Of a stretch of 64,000 nt of DNA, positions 22,991-34,483 are shown piece by piece. The position numbers and the translations under genes were made by a program. Position 1 is the first letter of the stretch, and each line of letters opens with the position of its first letter. The notes beneath the pieces are model-generated. The model had not been told where the DNA came from. It saw nothing but the letters and a program-made list of their open reading frames with translations, and searched no databases. Source of the stretch: Primulina eburnea (Eukaryota; Streptophyta; Magnoliopsida; Lamiales; Gesneriaceae); assembly GCF_022965805.1 (NCBI RefSeq), contig NC_133101.1, forward strand, positions 42,259,642-42,323,641, read 5' to 3'.

Positions 22991-25429
22991 TGATAGACAT
23001 CCTCACCTGCATCGATCAAGTCTAGTGAGTCTAAAGACTCAACACGTATAAACTGAGAATAGCAAGTAATACATAATAAAATCGCATGCAACTTTAAAAT
23101 AGAACATACATACTTGATGCTTGAATTTGAAATGAGCTTGAACTTGCATACATGCATAGACGTGCCATAACTTAAAAGCTTTCATAAACGTGCTTGCATA
23201 CTTCATCATACTTAAACATACATGACTTCATTTTTGCGTAGAGGCATGTTTCAAAGCAAGTGACCCATACATAATATACGCCTGATCAGACAAACCACAG
23301 TACTGGGCCGACAGGGACGTATCCACTGCCACATACATGAGATCCCGGTTCATGATTTAACGGGCTGGTTAGTCTCCGTTCATGATTTAACTCTTTCCAA
23401 CCACGATCTAACCCGTTCATAATTTAACAGGGTGGAGAAGTCCTCGGCCACGTTCACCGACTTCCAAACCCATTCATAAATTGGTCACAAGAAATTTAGC
23501 ATACCTCAAAAAAAATAAAATATTTTCTTGCACATCAACATACTTACTTGGCGTTGAGGGATTCGTTGGATTTCATTTGGGGCCTCTGCTTTGAACTAAC
23601 ATGAATTTCAACACTTAACTTGCATAACTTAGTAGGTACTCGAGCTCACCACCGAAGTACATAGATAGTTTATGACATTCTAGATCACTCGGGACTTGAC
23701 CTCGTTTAATCACACTAACCAGGACATCAAACCCCGAAACAAACTCTAAGATGCCGTGTGAACATTTTTCAAACATAAAAGACATGAACTCACTATTAGA
23801 ACTTGAAGAGAAGAAAGAACAGATTATTTGGACAGAAGGGGTGGCGCTCGGGCGGTGAAACTTGACCGCTCGAGCGGCAGGGTCCGCGCTCGGGCGGTAA
23901 TATATTACCGCTCGGGCGCCATGTCTACTGGGCGCCTACACTGAACCGAAGGAGTGGCGCTCGGGCGGTATGAAATTACCGCTCGAGCGCCGAGCTTACG
24001 AAAATGAACTTTACGACAGAAAGGGTGGCGCTCGGGCGGCAGAAAGGTACCGCTCGGGCGTCGAGTAAACTGAACTCCGCGACTTTAAAGCTTATACTCT
24101 TCGAATTCGATTACACAAATGATGAACAACCGCCTCGAGACCCATGCTAGGACACTACGACACTGTATCGACTCCACAAATGTCCCAAACATCTCCAAGG
24201 GACGACGCACCCCACGCAACACCATAAACTCATAACTTAAATTTTGATACAACAAAATAGTTTTACGACTCCTCGATCTCTAATGTGCCTAACGACGTGA
24301 AACAAAACGTCAAAGACCATCCCAACATCATTATCAATATACCTATACGCAGCAACGATCACCCGTCGATCCCCAACAAAGCCTGCAACAACAAAATATC
24401 GAGGACATATCAATACATAATTTTCTGAAAACGCAGTTTGAGCAGTCCCACGAAAAATGCCATAACTCACTCAATATTTATCCAAATAATTCGAATTTTA
24501 TATCAAATCGAAGGTATCAAAAGTTATACATTTTTCAAGTTGAAAGTTTTCTCAGATTCTCGACTAAAAAATCGCAGAAACCCAAAATACAGTGTAAAAC
24601 GGGATTTTAGATCTAAAAATTATTGCAAAATGCATCGATAAATTTCCTGCCCAAACTACTACACATCACACATGGATTTTACGCATAAAAACAATGCAAC
24701 ACATACTATGACATGATCGACGCAGAAAAGAGAGATTATACGTGTCTTTTTTATATAAAACGTTACCAAGACGACGATACCGAAGCGGAGAAGGAAGCGA
24801 GGTTGATCCGGGGCGACGGTGGCTCGATTATCTTGAAATAAGATTGCCGAAAACTCGATGGAAATTAAAGGGGAAGGGGGAGGCTGCTTGTTCTCTCAAG
24901 AAGCCTAGATTTTCTTTCTTGAAAATTCTGAAAATGAATGTGTAGATGTGTTGTGTGTTTTAGTGTGTGTAAAAATGTGTAAGTGTGTGTGAGTGTGTGT
25001 AATGTGTGTGTGTTTTTAATTAGGAGAAATTAGTGCTAAATTAACTAAATTAAATACTAATCAAAAGTTAACACACACTAATTTAAAAGTCCTAAACTCT
25101 TAAATCACTAAGCACATAAATAAGCCTTTAAAATGCTAAACTAAATAAATTATTTAAAATGCCTCTTCCTAGCTTTTAAAATAAAAATACAGCATTTTAA
25201 TTTGCCAAGAATCGTCCCCGGTCTTCTCCTCGATCCCACCTCAAATAATCGCCTGAAACATGAAACTCGAAAAAAAAACATTTTAACGTGCACCACATAA
25301 ACATAATTAATTTAAATTAATGTATTTAAATAAATCATGCACTACTAAGAATCATTTTTAAAATTTAATAAATACTTTAATGATTAATTAAATGCATGTG
25401 TTATACGTGTACTGAATTTGGACACTACA
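22991..25429 (-). repeat. LTR Q, E-type (alpha) LTR, truncated at its left end
   Basis: On the minus strand starts TGTAGTGTCC and follows the E LTR backbone: TG-rich stretch (24940-25020), CGCAGTTTGAGCAGTC near 24433, the GCGCTCGGGCGG palindrome array (23841-24065), TTCATGATTTAACGGG repeats (23345-23475) and AGTCTAAAGACTC near 23028. The last roughly 240 bp of the LTR are missing at the H junction. It occupies the place of F's 3' LTR but carries a different palindrome array from the F 5' LTR, and no polypurine tract adjoins it. Confidence 0.75.
23841..24065. promoter_or_regulatory. U3 palindrome array alpha of LTR Q (four hairpin pairs)
   Basis: Four repeats of GGCGCTCGGGCGGT followed after 5-10 bp by TACCGCTCGGGCGCC; each pair is an inverted repeat with 14-15 bp arms. 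The same array, with fewer pairs, is in the two E LTRs. Confidence 0.75.
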
Positions 25430-25565
25430 GATTGAATATAATATTTAATATGAATTTTCCTTTTTAAGATAATGAGATAATTATGGAAATATATTCTAGA
25501 TATGATATTTATTATAATGATTTAATGAGATATGATATCAATGGTTAAATAGAGATTATTTCTAA
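25430..25565. other. A/T-rich filler between LTR Q and the F integrase
   Basis: About 136 bp of A/T-rich DNA (TATAATATTTAATATG and similar) with no similarity to the chromodomain tail and polypurine tract that stand here in E. It marks a rearrangement at the 3' end of F. Confidence 0.6.
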
Positions 25566-26625
25566 TAAAACTCTCGAGAAGTGGAACATATTGTACCACG
25601 GCCAGATTCGACGGAAGGGCAACACGATAAGCTATTGTCCCAACTCTGTCAAGAATCTCGAAAAGTCTAATAAACCTCGGATTCAGCTCGCCTCTTTTCC
25701 CAAATCTCATAACACCTATCATGGGCGCTATCTTTATAAAAACGTGATCACCTACGGCAAACTCGAGATCTCTTCTCCTCTTATCGGCATAGCTGTTTTG
25801 GCGACTCTGGGCGGTCTTCATTCTGTCTCGAATCTTGACCACCACATCTGCAGTCTGCTGAACTATCTCCGGACCAAGTTCTGATCTTTCACCGACTTCA
25901 TCCCAATGAATCGGCGATCTGCACTTCCTTCCATACAATTCTTCGTAGGGAGCCATACCAATGGACGATTGGGAACTATTGTTGTAGTTAAACTCCACTA
26001 GAGGTATATTTGATTCCCAAGTCCCTTGGAAATCGATCATATAGGCTCGCAATAAATCCTCCAAAATTTGAATCACTCACTCAGATTGGCCATCTGTCTG
26101 CGGGTGAAAAGCTGTACTGAAAAGCAACTTCTTTCCCATGGCTGCATGTAATCTCTTCCAAAAGGACGATGTAAACCTTGGGTCCCTATCGGACACAATT
26201 GAAACTGGGATCCCATGCAATCGAACTATCTCCTTGATATAGAGCTCCGCATACTGCGTCATGGAGAAAGTCGTCTTCACTGTCAAGAAGTGTGTCGACT
26301 TCGTTAGTCGATCCACTATAACCCAAATAGAATTAAATCCTCTAACTGACCTCGGTAAACCAACTACAAAGTCCAGTGTGACATTCTCTCATTTCCACTT
26401 TGGGATGGGAAGTGGCTTAAGCATTCCTGTTGGCCTCTGATGCTCTGCCTTCACCTGCTGACAAGTGAGGCATTCAGACACAAATCTGCGGATGTTTCGC
26501 TTCATCCCTGGCTACCAATACAAAATCTGCAGGTCCTTGTACATCTTGGTCCCTCCTGGATGAATGGAATACGGGGATGCATGTGCCTCTATCAGAATAT
26601 CCTCTCTGATTGAATCAACACTAGG
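25566..26625 (-). pseudogene. pol: F integrase, severed from the rest of F pol by G
   Basis: Contains the zinc finger (HASPYSIHPGG ... [12 protein letters not shown]), [48 protein letters not shown] and FIRLFEILDRV (GPF changed to RLF). The chromodomain present in E is absent. Stops include TGA at about 26074-26076 in SE*VIQI (E has Arg CGA there) and TAG in the zinc-finger region. Joins 36265 once G and one TSD copy are removed. Confidence 0.85.
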
Positions 26626-28371
26626 TGTGAGAACCCGAGATTTTACGATCCCAAGTAAATAAGGTAAAAAATATACGAGCTTAAAACTTAGCTTAATCTA
26701 AGATCAAAATACTTCCATTCTAATTATAAAATTAATTATGAACTTAGATTTTCTGCTAGTAACTCGTGGAAGTAACTTCAAAGCTCAGGAATGAGCTCAA
26801 CCGGAAGCCGAGCTGCAAATAACCATATCCATCGAAGAACTTTGACGAGAGGAGTGAAACCCCAGCTCAAGAACGCGAACCTTCAGCTCAAAGAAGCTCA
26901 ACCAAGATTTTCCTAACAAGGCCAAAAAGGGAGCTAAAAGTTAAGCTAAAAGTTTGAACAAAATAAATATGCAAAAAAAGACTTTTAGGTAAACCCATAA
27001 AGGAGCTAAGGGATTAAGCTAAGGGTTAGGACACATTATTGATGCAATGAATGACCCTTTAGAAAATCAAGATGACAATGAAGGGTGCATGGGATTTTGG
27101 ACCACAATTATGGATAGCCTTGAACTTGAGGAATGCATGGAGAATTGAAACACAATTAAACCTTTTCTTGGAGCCCAAGTGGTCAACCAAGGGCTAGATG
27201 AAAGGGCTAGCAATTCTCTATAAATATTACCACAATCCTCATGCCAAATGCACTTCAAATAATCCCTCAAAAAGCTACAAAATTTCGGCCCTCTCCTCAC
27301 CTTCAAGCCTTCGGCCGATTCAAGCAAGGAAAAAGAAGAAAGCAAAGCTCGTACAGTCTAGAGCAGAATTCCTACGTCGAGGTGCTGTGTGATTGAAGTC
27401 TGCATTTTTCGAAGTTGCGTCGAGGTGCTGCCGAATTTTTAAAAGGATGTTTCGTACAAATAACTACACATTCTAAGTGGGCTATTGTTATGTACTTCGT
27501 TTGTATTTTTAAACCTTGATATCAATAACGTGACATACATGTTGGTGTGTCCTTATTTTCGAAAAATCAACATGTTTTATTTTAAAATTTCGATCGATTA
27601 TGTGTTCTCTTCTGTGCTTCGGATTTCTTGATTCCGCTGAGTCAGTATGAAAACTCTGAAATCTGAAAATCCGAAAAGTTCTGTCTGTAACTTCTGAATT
27701 CTGTTTGCACTATTACAATTCGAATTTTAAATGGGACGAGAATTGTGATTCTGTCTGGCCCCCATTGGTGGGTATAAAAACATGTTCTGTTTTGGCCCCC
27801 ATTGGTGGGTAAACCATGTTCTGGCCTCACCCCTTAGAGGACTAACATATTGGGGACAATTTGACCATGGAAATGAGAAGAGTAACAGTGTTTTGTCTGT
27901 TCTGAAATGATCTGAATTGTTTCTGTTTTGATCTAAATTATTCGATAAGTTCTGTCTATTATTCGATTCGTTTCAGTTAAGAATATTAGTTTTGAAAGTA
28001 TGTTAAAGGAAATTTTTAAAGAGTTAAGTTCTATATGTATATTTGGAATCGATCGACCCCCACTTTCTCAGTGTTTCACAAAACACTCACCCCCCTTACA
28101 ATTTCAGATAAAAATGAAGAACAAATCAATGAGGAATAGCAGGAAGCTTTCTGGAGATGGTGATCGATGGCCAAGAGAAAGAATCAGTTTATCCATTTTG
28201 TTTCAGTTTTCCGCTTTTCGCAACTCTGATGTATTTTATTTCATTGTCATTGTAAGACAATACTCTATTTATGAAAAAGAGTGGTTTGATTTGATACGAG
28301 GCTTTATTGTTTTCAATATAATTGTTAAACAATGCCGGATGTCACCGATGCTTCGGACTCGTGGCGTGACA
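26626..28371 (+). repeat. 5' LTR of G, 1746 bp
   Basis: TGTGAGAACCC ... GGCGTGACA. CTCTATAAATATTACC (27217-27232) is a good TATA box. Two copies of a roughly 35-bp unit (GGCCCCCATTGGTGGGTA) lie at 27751-27820; only the first keeps TATAAAA. It has no palindrome array like those of the other families. Confidence 0.95.
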
Positions 28372-28377
28372 TTTAAG

Positions 28378-28389
28378 TGGTATCAGAGC
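28378..28389 (+). other. Primer binding site of G (tRNA-Met)
   Basis: TGGTATCAGAGC, 6 bp after the LTR end. CAG|GTTCTT immediately follows (GT at 28396-28397), a possible splice donor for the three acceptor-like sites downstream. 28400-28600 is otherwise untranslated leader. Confidence 0.9.
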
Positions 28390-28609
28390 TACCAGGTTCT
28401 TAATCCCGCTGGGATTTTGACAGACAAAATTTGACAAAGTCAAATTTTGGCAAAAGCCTAGTGCACCCCAATCTGAATCCATATTTCATCTGTTCCTTGA
28501 AATTTTCGAACAACTCCAAAATCTCCCCTTTCAGTCGTTCCAAAAATTCCTTAATATCGAAAATTCAACGACAACTTTGTTCCTATTATTTGTGCCTTTC
28601 TATCTTTTA

Positions 28610-28649
28610 TACAATTCTGATGCCTTGCTTTTGATTTTTGTCCTAGGAA
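28610..28649 (+). promoter_or_regulatory. Possible 3' splice site 1 of G, before ORF-a
   Basis: TTGATTTTTGTCCTAG|GAA followed at once by ATG (28650-28652). A branch-point-like TTCTGAT lies near 28614. This is one of three similar arrangements in G; splicing itself is inferred. Confidence 0.45.
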
Positions 28650-29152
28650 ATGGCTGCTCCACGTACAAGCGCTCAGGATGCCTTCGCATGCGTCAGCTCA
28701 CGATTGATAATCAGACTAGGGAGATTGCGACTTTGAAAGCGCATCTAGCCAAGGAAAGATTGGAGAAACAAAAGCTTAGTGAGGTTAGGCACATACTTGA
28801 GACCGAGGTATATCGACTGTCCCATCATCTGGACATGGCCGAGAGTCAGCTGCTGCAGATACCGACTGACTCCGCTCGAATCACGCGCTTGACTTCACTT
28901 AACAGGGACTTATTGGAGAGAGTGGAGGCAGGGCGAGGACATGCTGCTCAGGCTCGACAGCTCCAGGAAGAGTACATCGCCTAGCAGAATCGGTACATTT
29001 CAAAGATCCACGACAAGATGGACAGGCTTCAGGACCAAAATAACTACCTACATTCAGTGATAGAGAACATGGAGGATGAAGAGGTAGCGCCGATGGAAGT
29101 AGATGAAGGCGACAATGCCAGTGACAGCGACGGCGGAGAGATGTTCGATTAG
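28650..29152 (+). pseudogene. G ORF-a, coiled-coil protein upstream of gag
   Basis: The ATG at 28650 (MAAPRTSAQD) opens a frame that shifts within about 35 bases to the coil frame, which has its own Met at 28688. The coil frame reads RQLTIDNQTREIATLKAHL and continues with regular heptads through DLLERVEAG, a TAG at 28982-28984, then DKMDRLQDQNNYLHSVIEN and an acidic tail (DEGDNASDSDGG) ending at TAG 29150-29152; about 155 codons. No zinc knuckle, enzyme motif or membrane segment. Coiled coils suggest oligomerisation or binding to Gag or a host protein, which is inference. I do not recognise the family. Confidence 0.6.
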
Positions 29153-29269
29153 ATTATCATCAAATTATAATAAAGTATTTGGATTGTAGAAAATTTGTGA
29201 CTAAGAAAATATTATGTGTACCAAATTATTTTGAAACTTTCTCTTATCTTTATTGCATATTTAAAATTT

Positions 29270-29317
29270 GATGAGTATTTTTACAAAAATGTTTTTTTAT
29301 CTTTATAGGAATACTAC
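29270..29317 (+). promoter_or_regulatory. Possible 3' splice site 2 of G, before ORF-b
   Basis: GTTTTTTTATCTTTATAG|GAATACTAC then ATG at 29318. The preceding 29153-29270 is A/T- and T-rich, non-coding and intron-like. AG is at 29307-29308. Confidence 0.45.
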
Positions 29318-29896
29318 ATGGATAACCAAAACATTATAAACAAACTTCAAAGTCAACTTCAGGAAAAGGAGTCAGAAATTAAAACACTTAAAGAGAAAAA
29401 TGATAAACTTGAGAGAGATAACTACCAATTGGATGGGAATAACGTTTGTATGATGGAAGACCTTCGAGAAGCAAGAGTGGAAGAAAAGAAACTACGCGAA
29501 GACGTCCGACGATACGCTGCCTATCATGTAGAGTCAGATCGCCAGCACAAAATCACCAAACAAGAGCTGAAGAAAGCCCAAGATAGGATTTTTACACTTC
29601 AGATCCGGGACGATAGTCTTCTCAAGACCCAACGCCGTCTGGAGGAGCAAATCGAGGAGAAATAAATTGACGAAAAGGTGAACCAATAAACAATTCAAGA
29701 ACTACAGAGTCAAGTCAACAACCTCGATCACCACAACACGCAACTGCAGAATTATATTGAGCACCTAAAAAATGAGATGGTCAATATGGAAGAACTCATA
29801 GAACAACTGGAAGAGGACCCTGTGGAGGAAGAAATTAACGAGGCAGTAGGAGACGGAGAAATAATAGACGAGTGGGGAGAGAAAGTCCTAGAATAG
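29318..29896 (+). pseudogene. G ORF-b, second coiled-coil protein upstream of gag
   Basis: ATG at 29318 (MDNQNIINKLQSQLQEKESE); uninterrupted to TAA 29663-29665, with the same frame continuing past a second TAA (29687-29689) to TAG 29894-29896, about 192 codons. Nearly all of it is charged heptad repeat (IKTLKEKNDKLERDN, QELKKAQDRIF, later LQSQVNNLDHHNTQLQNYI), with an acidic C-terminus (EEDPVEEEINEAVGDGE). ORF-a has the same plan, an N-terminal coil and acidic tail, so the two may be an ancient duplication. Unknown function; no known gag or pol domain. Confidence 0.65.
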
Positions 29897-29989
29897 GCTT
29901 TGATTGTATCTAGGAATATTGGATTAATAATTTTTTTTGAAAAAAAAAATATTTGGTTGTATGAAAAATTTTACAATTTAATGAAATTA

Positions 29990-30044
29990 TTTCTTTGATT
30001 AAATATTGTGTCAACCAAATTAATAAAATACCTGTTTATAGGAA
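29990..30044 (+). promoter_or_regulatory. Possible 3' splice site 3 of G, before gag
   Basis: ACCTGTTTATAG|GAA then ATG at 30045; AG at 30040-30041. The interval 29897-29990 is A/T-rich and non-coding, like that before ORF-b. Confidence 0.45.
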
Positions 30045-31310
30045 ATGGCAGTTAGACCACCCCGAAACAACCGTAACCCTCGTGGCACCAACCAAGATGA
30101 AAACCCACCACCACCACCACCACCGAGAGTGAATATCAGTCAAGAGGATATGATGGCAATAGCCACTATCGTAGTTGCGACGTTGCAAGGATTCGTGAAC
30201 CCATTGGCTAACGCCATCCAACCACCACCTGTACCGCAACCGCGTGGGATTAAGTACCATTACGAGTCTCTCAGAAGGAATCGAGTCCCAACTATCAATG
30301 GGAACCCAGACCCAGAGTTTAGCCACAACTGGCTCAAGAACGTCGAAACACAACTACATTTACTGGAGATACCTGAAGAGATGAGAGTGGAGGTTGTAAC
30401 GCCGTTTTTGGAAGACCGAGCTAGGAAATGGTGGGAAACTGTGTCGCCATCTTTGGCAGAAGTGGAAGAGATCACAGGGCAGATTTTTAAGAGAGAATTT
30501 TTGAGACAATACTATCCCGCTGAATTTCGACTACAAAAGTTAAGTGAATTTGAAAATTTCAAACAGGCTTCGGACATGTCAGTAATGGAATACAACTCCT
30601 GATTCAACAATCTGGGAACCTATGTCCCAACGATAATGTCGGATGAAACGTTAAAAATGCATCGTTTCAAGAAGGGACTCAACAGTCGAATTCAGTCAGC
30701 ATTGGCAGTGTTCAAGCCAAACAGCTTTGCAGATTTGATGGGCGCGGCAATGAGCGCAGAAACTGATATCAAGCATCGTGAAAAAGAAAACAAGAACAAA
30801 AGGCCGAGGAGTAGTCAGTCCACTCAGAATGGTCCCAAGTTTAAGAAACCAAATTATTCAATTGGGTCTTTCAAAGGAAATTCTGGCAGTGCTGGAAGCA
30901 CCGAAGGAAAGTGGGGTGATACATGTCGACAGAAACACGTCGGAGAATGTTATCGGAAGATAGGTGCGTGTTTCAAGTGTGGACAAGTGGGTCATAGGAT
31001 AAAAGATTGTCCAGACAACAAAGAAAAAGGCGCGGGACCTAACAAGAAAAACGAAAACAAGACCAATGCATTGGTATATGCAAACACCCAAGAGGAAGCT
31101 GATGATACCAATGAAGTGGTGGCAGGTACTATCTTACTCAATGAAATGCCTGCTTATACCTTATTTGATTGTGATGCTACATACTCATTCGTGTTTAGAA
31201 GGTTTGCTAAGAAGCTTAAAATCGAACATGATACTCTTAGTGAACCATTAAGAGTAGCAACACCGGCAAGTAAAATAATTGAGACCCAAAAAGTGTATTC
31301 GAAACTGTAA
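30045..31310 (+). pseudogene. gag: G gag and start of protease
   Basis: MAVRPPRNNRNPRGTNQ, a polyproline run, then a retrotransposon Gag core (FLEDRARKWWETV, FKREFLRQYYP, FKKGLNSRIQSAL), a zinc knuckle CFKCGQVGHRIKDC, and the protease start EVVAGTILLNEMPAYTLFDC. The protease Asp-Thr-Gly reads DCDATYSF, so the active-site triad is altered. TGA at 30600-30602 interrupts gag where related proteins have Arg; the frame ends at TAA 31308-31310 with a frame change into pol. There is no gap between knuckle and protease. Confidence 0.85.
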
Positions 31311-31317
31311 AATTTGT

Positions 31318-34300
31318 ATCAGGAAACAAATTTTTGAAGCAGAAATGATTCAACTCAATATGGTTGAGTTTGACATCATTCTTGGAATGGACTGGTGAGC
31401 TAAATACCATGCAATTGTGGACTGCCAAAATAAAAATGTTAGAATCCAGACTTCTCATGAAGAAGAGATTTTATTCCATGGAAAATCAAAAGAAAGAAAA
31501 TCTCTGTTATGTGTCTCTCAAGCCTGGAAAGCCATAAGAGGAGGAGAAGAAATTTATCTGGCAGTGATCAATGAAATCAAAGAAGAAGAAATCCCAAGGT
31601 TGAGGGATATTCCAATTGTTCAAGAATTTCCAGACGTTTTCCCCGAGGAACTACCGGGAGAGATACTAGATAGAGAAGTAGAATTTGAAATCAATTTGGT
31701 CCCTGGTGCTGCGCCAATATCAAAGGCACCATACCGAATGGCTCCAGCCGAATTAAAAAAGCTGAAGGAGCAACTGCAGGAATTACTATACAAGAAGCAG
31801 TTTCGCCCCAGTGCATCCCCGTGGGGAGCCCCAATGCTTTTTGTAAAAAAAAAGGACGGAAGCATGAGGCTATTCATCGACTACTGGGAGTTGAACAAGA
31901 TCACCATAAAGAATAAGTACCCACTCCCAAGAATAGATGATCTTTTCGATCAGTTAAAGGGAGACAAGGTCTTCTCAAAACTAGATCTGAGATCTGGTTA
32001 CCATCAGTTGAAGGTCAAAGCAGAAGACATCCCTAAAACTGCTTTTAGGACAAGATATGGACATTTCGAATTCACGGTAATGCCTTTTGGTCTAACAAAT
32101 GCTCCTACAGCATTCATGGACCTTATGAATCGGGTATTCAAACCATATCTCGATAAGTTTGTAGTTGTCTTCATAGATGATATCCTTGTGTACTCACCAA
32201 GTGAAGAAGAACACAAAGAGCATCTGCGTCTCACTTTGCAGACATTTCGAGAAAAGGAGTTATACGCCAAATTCAAGAAATGTGAATTTTGGTTAAAAAG
32301 TGTGGCGTTCTTAGGGCATATAATTTCTGAATTACGAGCGTCATTAGACCCTAAGAAGGTAGAGGAAATCAAGGATTGGCCAAAACCAAAGAGAGTGACT
32401 GAAGTAAGAAGTTTTCTAGGATTAGCGCCGCTACTACAGAAAATTTGTGGAAGGATTCTCTTTGATAGCCATTCCACTCACCAAACTTACTCAGAAAAAT
32501 TCGAAATTTATTTGGAATGAAGCGTGTGAAAGAAGTTTTGAAACTTTGAAGACAAAACTCGCATCCACACCAGTACTAGTTCTTCCCGAGGATGGTAAGA
32601 ATTTCACTGTATACAGTGACGCTTCAAGGAAGGATTAGGGTGTGTGCTTATGAAAGAGGGTCAGGTAATCGCTTATGCCTCACGGCAATTGAAACCATAT
32701 GAACAGAATTACCCCATTCATGACTTGGAGTTAGCCGCAGTAGTATTTGCGCTTAAAATCTGGAGGCACTACCTTTATGGAGTAAAATGCGAAGTCTTTA
32801 CTGATCACCAGAGCCTCAAGTACATTTTCACTCAAAAAAAATTAAACATGAGGCAAAGAAGGTGGATGGAACTACTCAAGAACTATGATCTGTCAAATTA
32901 TTACCATCCGGGTAAGGCAAATAAGGTGGCAGATGCGTTGAGTCGAAGGAACCCTGGGAAGGTGAACTTAAATTCCCCATCAGTGAAACCAAATCTCCGA
33001 GAGACCATCAAATTGAAGCAGAGTCATGACACCTCCATCCTAAAAATTAAAGAACAAATCCAAGAAGGAAAATCTCAAGAATTTCAAATTGATGAAAATG
33101 GAATACTCTGGATGAAAGGACGATTGTATGTGCCAAATGTCAATGGAATTCGAGAAGAGATAATGGCCGAGGCACATAAATCGAGATTTTTGGTGCATCC
33201 AGGGAATACCAAAATGTACCGGGATTTGAAAAATAATTACTGGTGGAACGGTATGAAGAAAGATGTAGTTGTCTTTGTTGCTAAGTGTTTAGTCTGTCAA
33301 CAAGTCAAGGCGGAACATCAAAGGCTTGGAGGACTTTAATAGCCATTGAAGATACTGGAGTGGAAATGGGATAACATCTCCATGGATTTCGTAGTAGGAT
33401 TACCATGATCAAGACAGGGTCACGATGGGATCTGGGTATCATTGACAGACTAACTAAGTCTGCACATTTCTTGCCAGTACAGATGAATTATAATTTGGAT
33501 AAATTAGCCACTTTGTATGTGGACAACTTAGTGAGGCTACATGGAGTTCCGGCAAGTATACTGTCTGATAGAGACCAAAGATTTGTATCTAGATTTTGGA
33601 AGAGTTTCCAAAAGGCTATGGGAACAAATGTCACTCTCAGCACGGCCTATCATCCTCAGACTGATGGCCAAACTGTAAGGACTATTGAAACCCTCGAGGA
33701 TATGTTAAGGGCATGCGCACTGGACTCCCATGGGAATTGGAATGACCAATTACCGTTAATAGAGTTCGCCTATAACAACAGCTACCATAGTAGCATCGAG
33801 ATGGCTCCATATGAGGCTTTGTATGGTCGAAAGTGTAGGTCGCCTCTATATCGGAACGAGGTCGGGGAAAAAGCTGTTACCGGACCAGAACTAATTCAAA
33901 TAACCGTTGACAAAGTAGCCGTAATCAAAGAAAGACTCAAGGCAGCCCAGGATAGGCAGAAGAGCTGGGCAGATTTGAAGAGGAGACCGTTGGAATTAGA
34001 AGTTGGTGAAAAAGCTTATGTCAAGGTCTCCCCCATGAAAGAAGTAGTTCGGTTCAGTAAATCCAGAAATTTGAATCTGAGATATGTGGGACCGTTCGAA
34101 ATACTAGGGAAGGTAGGAACCTTAGCTTATCGTCTAGCTTTACCGCCTGATATGTCTAGGATACATAATGTTTTCCACATCTCACACCTGAGGAAGTATG
34201 TCTCAGACCCGAGTCATGTACTCAAAGTTGCACCACTGATGATTGAAGGAAACCTCAACGAAGAACTCAAATACGAAGAAGTCTCTATTCGAATAGTGGA

Positions 34301-34433
34301 CACAAAAGACCAAGTATTGAGACACAGGACAATACCTTATGTCAAGGTACAGTGGTCAAATCATACTGAAAGAGAGGACACTTGGGAACTCGAGGAGAAG
34401 ATGCGTTTACAATACCCTCACCTATTTGAATGA
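31318..34433 (+). pseudogene. pol: G pol: protease end, RT, RNase H, integrase, chromodomain-like tail
   Basis: FDIILGMDW (followed by TGA 31396-31398), [43 protein letters not shown] and FIDDILVYS (catalytic pair intact), RNase [24 protein letters not shown] and [10 protein letters not shown], integrase finger [13 protein letters not shown] ... [11 protein letters not shown], core [25 protein letters not shown] and YHPQTDGQT, then GPFEIL and a tail REDTWELEEKMRLQYPHLF. Breaks: frame change near 32430 (after RSFLGLA), stop/frame change near 32636, TAA at 33337-33339 after QRLGG, and a frame change near 33405-33430. Colinear and otherwise complete for a Tekay-type element. Confidence 0.9.
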
Positions 34434-34468
34434 TCATGCTAATGCAAGTTTCGGGGACGAAAATTTTA

Positions 34469-34483
34469 ATAAGGAGGGAGGGA
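34469..34483 (+). other. Polypurine tract of G
   Basis: ATAAGGAGGGAGGGA directly precedes the LTR start TGTGAGAACCC at 34484. TCGGGGACGAAAATTTT just upstream is the usual plant gypsy motif before this tract. Confidence 0.9.

Noticed and set aside
23841..24065. Regularly spaced GC palindromes resembling a CRISPR array
   Set aside because: Repeats are imperfect, spacing is irregular, there are no cas genes, and the setting is a plant LTR.
28982..28987. TAG followed by CAG in G ORF-a as programmed stop read-through
   Set aside because: The context is only partly like known plant-virus read-through signals, and G has many other stops and frame changes; simple mutation is more likely.
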